DNA of 64,000 nucleotides, from positions 868,001 to 932,000 of the forward strand of contig CAVQYQ010000005.1 in the NCBI GenBank assembly GCA_963718195.1, in the 5' to 3' direction. Within the stretch, counting starts at the first letter, position 1; each line of letters opens with the position of its first letter. The translations under genes and the position numbers were made by a program. Shown here one piece after another: positions 60,714-64,000 of the stretch. A model generated the notes under the pieces. It worked only from the letters and a program-made list of their open reading frames with translations, ran no database searches and was not told where the DNA came from. This DNA comes from MADRE3 sp963718195. Its GTDB lineage: Bacteria; Desulfobacterota; Desulfobulbia; Desulfobulbales; Desulfocapsaceae.

Positions 60714-63700
60714 CTATCGCTCAAACGAATAGAGCAAGTTAACGCCATTGGACTCTACGGAGTTTTTGCTCTCCACGGAAAATCCTTTGCCAAAATCATA
60801 CCGTATTCTGAAAAACCCCGCATTCTTATAAAGGTTAAAATCATAGCTAATATAGAGCTCATCGAGCAATTTCTTACCGACGACCAGCGAGGTGTCATCA
60901 CTGCCGCTCCCTTTAACCTTCAGGTCATCAACTGCAAAAACATCACCGATATTGCCAAGTACCTTGTTTCCACGACTCATGGTAATGGCATTCAGTGCAG
61001 CGCCGATCGCCCCGCTCTCACTATCACCAGATGACGACAGGGAACTACCAGCAATGATATATGAAACAATATCTGCATCATCCATACTCGGGATCGAAAA
61101 CAACTCCATCTCAAAATCATCAACAGACCCAATGATATTTACCCCAACGACGATATCCTCACTGCCAAGCTCATCGGCAACAATGGTCTTTCTTGCACTC
61201 ACATCAAGACCCGGATTGTCAACAGGCCCCCCGTAGAAGAGGACCCTGCCCCGGCTGATTTTAAGCTCACGTTCGTATAGAGAGAACAGGCCGTTATCAA
61301 GATAGAGCTCTCCCTTGCCGGCCAAAAACGTACTCTTGGTATTTGCCAGATCCAGTGAACCTTTCAAGTTTCCGGTCAGCCCATATCCATCTACCAAGAC
61401 ATCCTCGCCAAGCTCAATTTTTATGGCCATATTGAATGGCCAGGAACCGCTGCTTTCTTGTTCTCCCATCATAATGACGTCATCAGACTCTGATACTGAA
61501 CCGGTCATTTCCTCCGGCTGGATGAGTGCTTTTGGAATAACGAGCGTCCCTTCAAGACGTCCACCATCAGGTCCGAGAGTCAGTACAAGATCAGAATCTG
61601 CGGTAATTTGAACTTCTTTTTGCTGGACGAGATCGACGTTCTCACCAATGATTTTCAGCACCCCGGCCCAACGCTCGTTTTCAAAATCAAATTCACCCTC
61701 GGCAGATGCCGTTCCCTCTCCGGATGTGGCTTCAAGGGAAACCAGGACAGATTTTCCCCGGCCTTTGACTGAACCGCTGATATTGTTCGGGGTGATGTTG
61801 AGATCTGGTATATGAATCTCGCCACCGTCAAGCACGAGGTCTCCTCCAACACCAGGATCCCCGATGCTGCCGGTGATCTCCAGGTCGGCAAACAAGCGTC
61901 CCTTAGGTTCCAGATAGCCTCCTGTCAGCAGCTTCAAGGGGGTCAGGTCGTTTATTTCAGCCTTCAGGCTGCCCGCAAGCCCCAGATCAGCAAGCGGCGC
62001 AGTCACATCAGCAAATTCATCGATAGTGAGCACTCCCTTAACAAAACTGTCATCAACGAATCGTGAAGACAATTCAGACCTCAACAGCTGGTCGTCTAGC
62101 TTGATTGAAAATGCGCTGTCCAGCCATTTGAGCTCCTGATAATACTCGTTCTCTTCAAGACCCAGAATTAGTTCATCAAGTGTGAACCCCGCCGCAAGCG
62201 TTGTTAGCCGGGTCCCTTCTCCAGCCCCCTGCGCCGTACCGTTTATCACGCCGCTCACAGCGGAATTCATTATCGACCAGTCATTCAACAATGAAAGATC
62301 GACCTTTATTTTTTCGGCTTCAAATGCCCACGTTACAGGTGCGTTCCATGAACCTTCGCCGCAGAATTCGATGAACTCGGCTCCAATGCAAAAATTTCCG
62401 ATATCTGCCGATTGTTCAGAGATTTGCAGCTTGATAGTGTCGCTGTTCTGAAAAACTCCATAGCGGGGATGATCCAGACGTATTGTTTGAATCTGGCCGT
62501 GCCAGCGTTTTTTTCCTTCCAGCAACCCATCTGCTGAAAACTCTAATGCGCCCTGCTCTGAATCGATGTTGATCACAATTTGGTGATCTTCCATTGAACC
62601 ATTCAGGGCAGCGGCTGCCCGGGAAATGTTTTGACCTGCGGCACGAATATCGCCAGCGTCAACAGCGACCTTGACACTTCCTCCTTTGGTCGTTACGACA
62701 CTGACGTCTGAGACGAAATTTCCGATTGAATAGTCACCGTAAGAGAGTGCTTCGCCGCTGGCCTCAAGAACAAGTTCAGGAAACGTTTTTGATCCCGCCA
62801 CTGTGCCATGGGCACGCAGGTTACCGTGCAGTGCGGGAACGACCCGATTGAGTTCAGTACCGTCGAGTGAAAAGACCAGGTCAAGCGTATCAGCGATCGC
62901 ACCGTCAACCTCAAAATTGTTTCCACCGTTTTTCAACTGCAGGTTTTGTATTTCTATATTCCCGTTATCATAGTCAACAATGCCACCGCCCGACAGCGCA
63001 TAACCTGCGAGCATACCGTTGACGTCTGATAATTCAATTCCGCCGCTTACCCCGCTCTCCGATAAAACTCCATGGCTATTGAGTGTTGCATTTATCGATC
63101 CTACAATTGTCGGCTCGATAACAGAGGGATCAAAGGTGTCAAGTGAGATCCGACTCTGCCACGTGACCCCCTCCCTCCAGCCAACCTCGCCGGCGAGACC
63201 GATGTGTCCGTCACCAAGTGCAAAATCAGATGATAAAATTTCAAGGCCGTACTCATTACCCGCGAGGATAATGCCGCCATGAACGTCGTGGCTTAATCTG
63301 TCGATTGATCCCACGATATCATGCACCTCCAGGCGATACCTGAGCGTGTCGGCATACGACCCTTCTGAGTCGATTGACATTGAAAGAGATGCTGCCAGGA
63401 CGGGGTCGAGCGCCGACAGATCGATATCATCCACCTGTCCCTGGAACTGCCAAGACAGGTTGTTCTGCCAGTTGAGTTGACCAGCCAATTCTATATGCCC
63501 CTCAGCAACCGCAAAATCAGATGATAAAAGTTCAAGGCCGGACTCGTTTCCTTCAAGAGTCAAACCACCATGGATATCCGTGCGTAACCCGTCGATTGTT
63601 CCCACCAGATCAGATATCTCCAGGTGGTAGCTGAGGGTGTCCCCATAGGACCCTTTGGAACTCAGGGAGCCTGATAGAGATGGTGCCAGGGAGGGGACAA

Positions 63701-64000
63701 ATGGAGACAGGTCAAAGTCATTCACCAGACCATTAACCTGCCATGACAGTGTATTCTGCCAGCCAACCGATGCCTCCACGTTTGCCTCGCCGCTGCCCAG
63801 CATTAGGGTTGCCGGCTCAATTGACAGGTTGAAACGATTACCCGAGAAGAGAATATCGATATCGGGCCGGATGTTTTCGTCTACCTCGATCATGGCTGTG
63901 ACCCTGCCATGATAGTCGTCTATACTCCCGGCTGACTCAACTGTTATGTCGACCCCAAGCAATGGCCACTCGGGCGAGATTTCCTGTGAATTCACCTTTT
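60714..64000 (-). CDS. tamB: Translocation and assembly module TamB, C-terminal part (5' end outside window)
   Basis: At least 1,095 residues of an AsmA/DUF490 envelope protein; the frame runs off the window. TamB spans from inner to outer membrane and works with TamA in phospholipid transport and outer-membrane protein assembly. The C-terminal DUF490 domain is clear: GGRLEGTLVIPKALIQPEEM, VDGYGLTGNLKGSLDL, LYLDNGLFSLYERELKISRGRVLFYGGPVDNPGLDVSARKTI, and the last strands ending LLYSFER. The N-terminal half visible here is built of repeated modules near 97 residues (SSDFA-x-GHI-LAG...TWQ and GSY-DTL-Y-LE). tamA may lie upstream, beyond the window. Confidence 0.93.
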   Translation of the reverse strand, partial: KVNSQEISPEWPLLGVDITVESAGSIDDYHGRVTAMIEVDENIRPDIDILFSGNRFNLSIEPATLMLGSGEANVEASVGWQNTLSWQVNGLVNDFDLSPFVPSLAPSLSGSLSSKGSYGDTLSYHLEISDLVGTIDGLRTDIHGGLTLEGNESGLELLSSDFAVAEGHIELAGQLNWQNNLSWQFQGQVDDIDLSALDPVLAASLSMSIDSEGSYADTLRYRLEVHDIVGSIDRLSHDVHGGIILAGNEYGLEILSSDFALGDGHIGLAGEVGWREGVTWQSRISLDTFDPSVIEPTIVGSINATLNSHGVLSESGVSGGIELSDVNGMLAGYALSGGGIVDYDNGNIEIQNLQLKNGGNNFEVDGAIADTLDLVFSLDGTELNRVVPALHGNLRAHGTVAGSKTFPELVLEASGEALSYGDYSIGNFVSDVSVVTTKGGSVKVAVDAGDIRAAGQNISRAAAALNGSMEDHQIVINIDSEQGALEFSADGLLEGKKRWHGQIQTIRLDHPRYGVFQNSDTIKLQISEQSADIGNFCIGAEFIEFCGEGSWNAPVTWAFEAEKIKVDLSLLNDWSIMNSAVSGVINGTAQGAGEGTRLTTLAAGFTLDELILGLEENEYYQELKWLDSAFSIKLDDQLLRSELSSRFVDDSFVKGVLTIDEFADVTAPLADLGLAGSLKAEINDLTPLKLLTGGYLEPKGRLFADLEITGSIGDPGVGGDLVLDGGEIHIPDLNITPNNISGSVKGRGKSVLVSLEATSGEGTASAEGEFDFENERWAGVLKIIGENVDLVQQKEVQITADSDLVLTLGPDGGRLEGTLVIPKALIQPEEMTGSVSESDDVIMMGEQESSGSWPFNMAIKIELGEDVLVDGYGLTGNLKGSLDLANTKSTFLAGKGELYLDNGLFSLYERELKISRGRVLFYGGPVDNPGLDVSARKTIVADELGSEDIVVGVNIIGSVDDFEMELFSIPSMDDADIVSYIIAGSSLSSSGDSESGAIGAALNAITMSRGNKVLGNIGDVFAVDDLKVKGSGSDDTSLVVGKKLLDELYISYDFNLYKNAGFFRIRYDFGKGFSVESKNSVESNGVNLLYSFER

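Overview
The window looks like a chromosomal segment of a Gram-negative, probably anaerobic or facultative Deltaproteobacterium-type organism (Desulfobacterota; Desulfobulbales-like is my guess). The evidence is indirect: LPS and outer-membrane genes (waaA, tamB), sigma-54 activators, QueG-like and radical SAM Fe-S proteins, a DUF4388 protein, and a probable selenocysteine-containing OsmC protein. Base composition appears moderate and even. No rRNA, tRNA or CRISPR array was seen.

Layout. 1-2.7 kb: 3' part of a ChaN-PDZ protein, nhaA and a small hypothetical. 3.1-15.4 kb: a catabolic island with a CUT1-type sugar ABC importer (ATPase, binding protein, two permeases), an MFS transporter, a nitroreductase, a GntR/FCD repressor on the minus strand, then ulaG-ulaD-ulaE-ulaF and an FGGY kinase. 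Related palindromes around a TATATGTGATATCA core lie before the importer, before gntR and before ulaG, so the island is probably one regulon. It would carry L-ascorbate (or a related acid or lactone) through L-ascorbate-6-P, 3-keto-L-gulonate-6-P and L-xylulose-5-P to D-xylulose-5-P. An ABC importer and a soluble kinase stand where enteric bacteria use a PTS.

15.4-25.5 kb: housekeeping genes (xthA, waaA, a cyclophilin-FKBP fusion, DUF4388, trpS, dnaK with a one-base frameshift, grpE, an NtrC-type regulator). 25.8-36.2 kb: small metabolic and RNA-modification genes, including the candidate Sec-OsmC, a shortened GatC-like PTS permease, TrmO, YceH and ArsC. 36.2-45.3 kb: a 44-residue lysine-rich protein, an outer-membrane barrel, a YqjD/YqjE-like pair, an aminotransferase, an alcohol dehydrogenase, ZntB and MgtE. 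45.5-48.8 kb: a xylFHG-type pentose importer. 49-56.8 kb: VOC, MOT1-type molybdate/sulfate transporter, DsrE, a possible ADP-ribosyltransferase, a DHA2 exporter, D-lyxose/D-mannose isomerase with a PfkB kinase, LUD and PNPOx-like proteins. 57-64 kb: trkH and trkA convergent, a small zinc ribbon, YqeY, and the C-terminal 1,090 or so residues of TamB.

A 140-bp MITE-like element with imperfect terminal inverted repeats is present in three full copies (15.43, 31.53 and 46.66 kb) and one end fragment (36.76 kb). One copy sits inside the xylF-xylH operon. The best leads are the PTS-free ascorbate-type pathway with its shared operators, the UGA-containing OsmC gene with a SECIS-like hairpin, and the MITE family.
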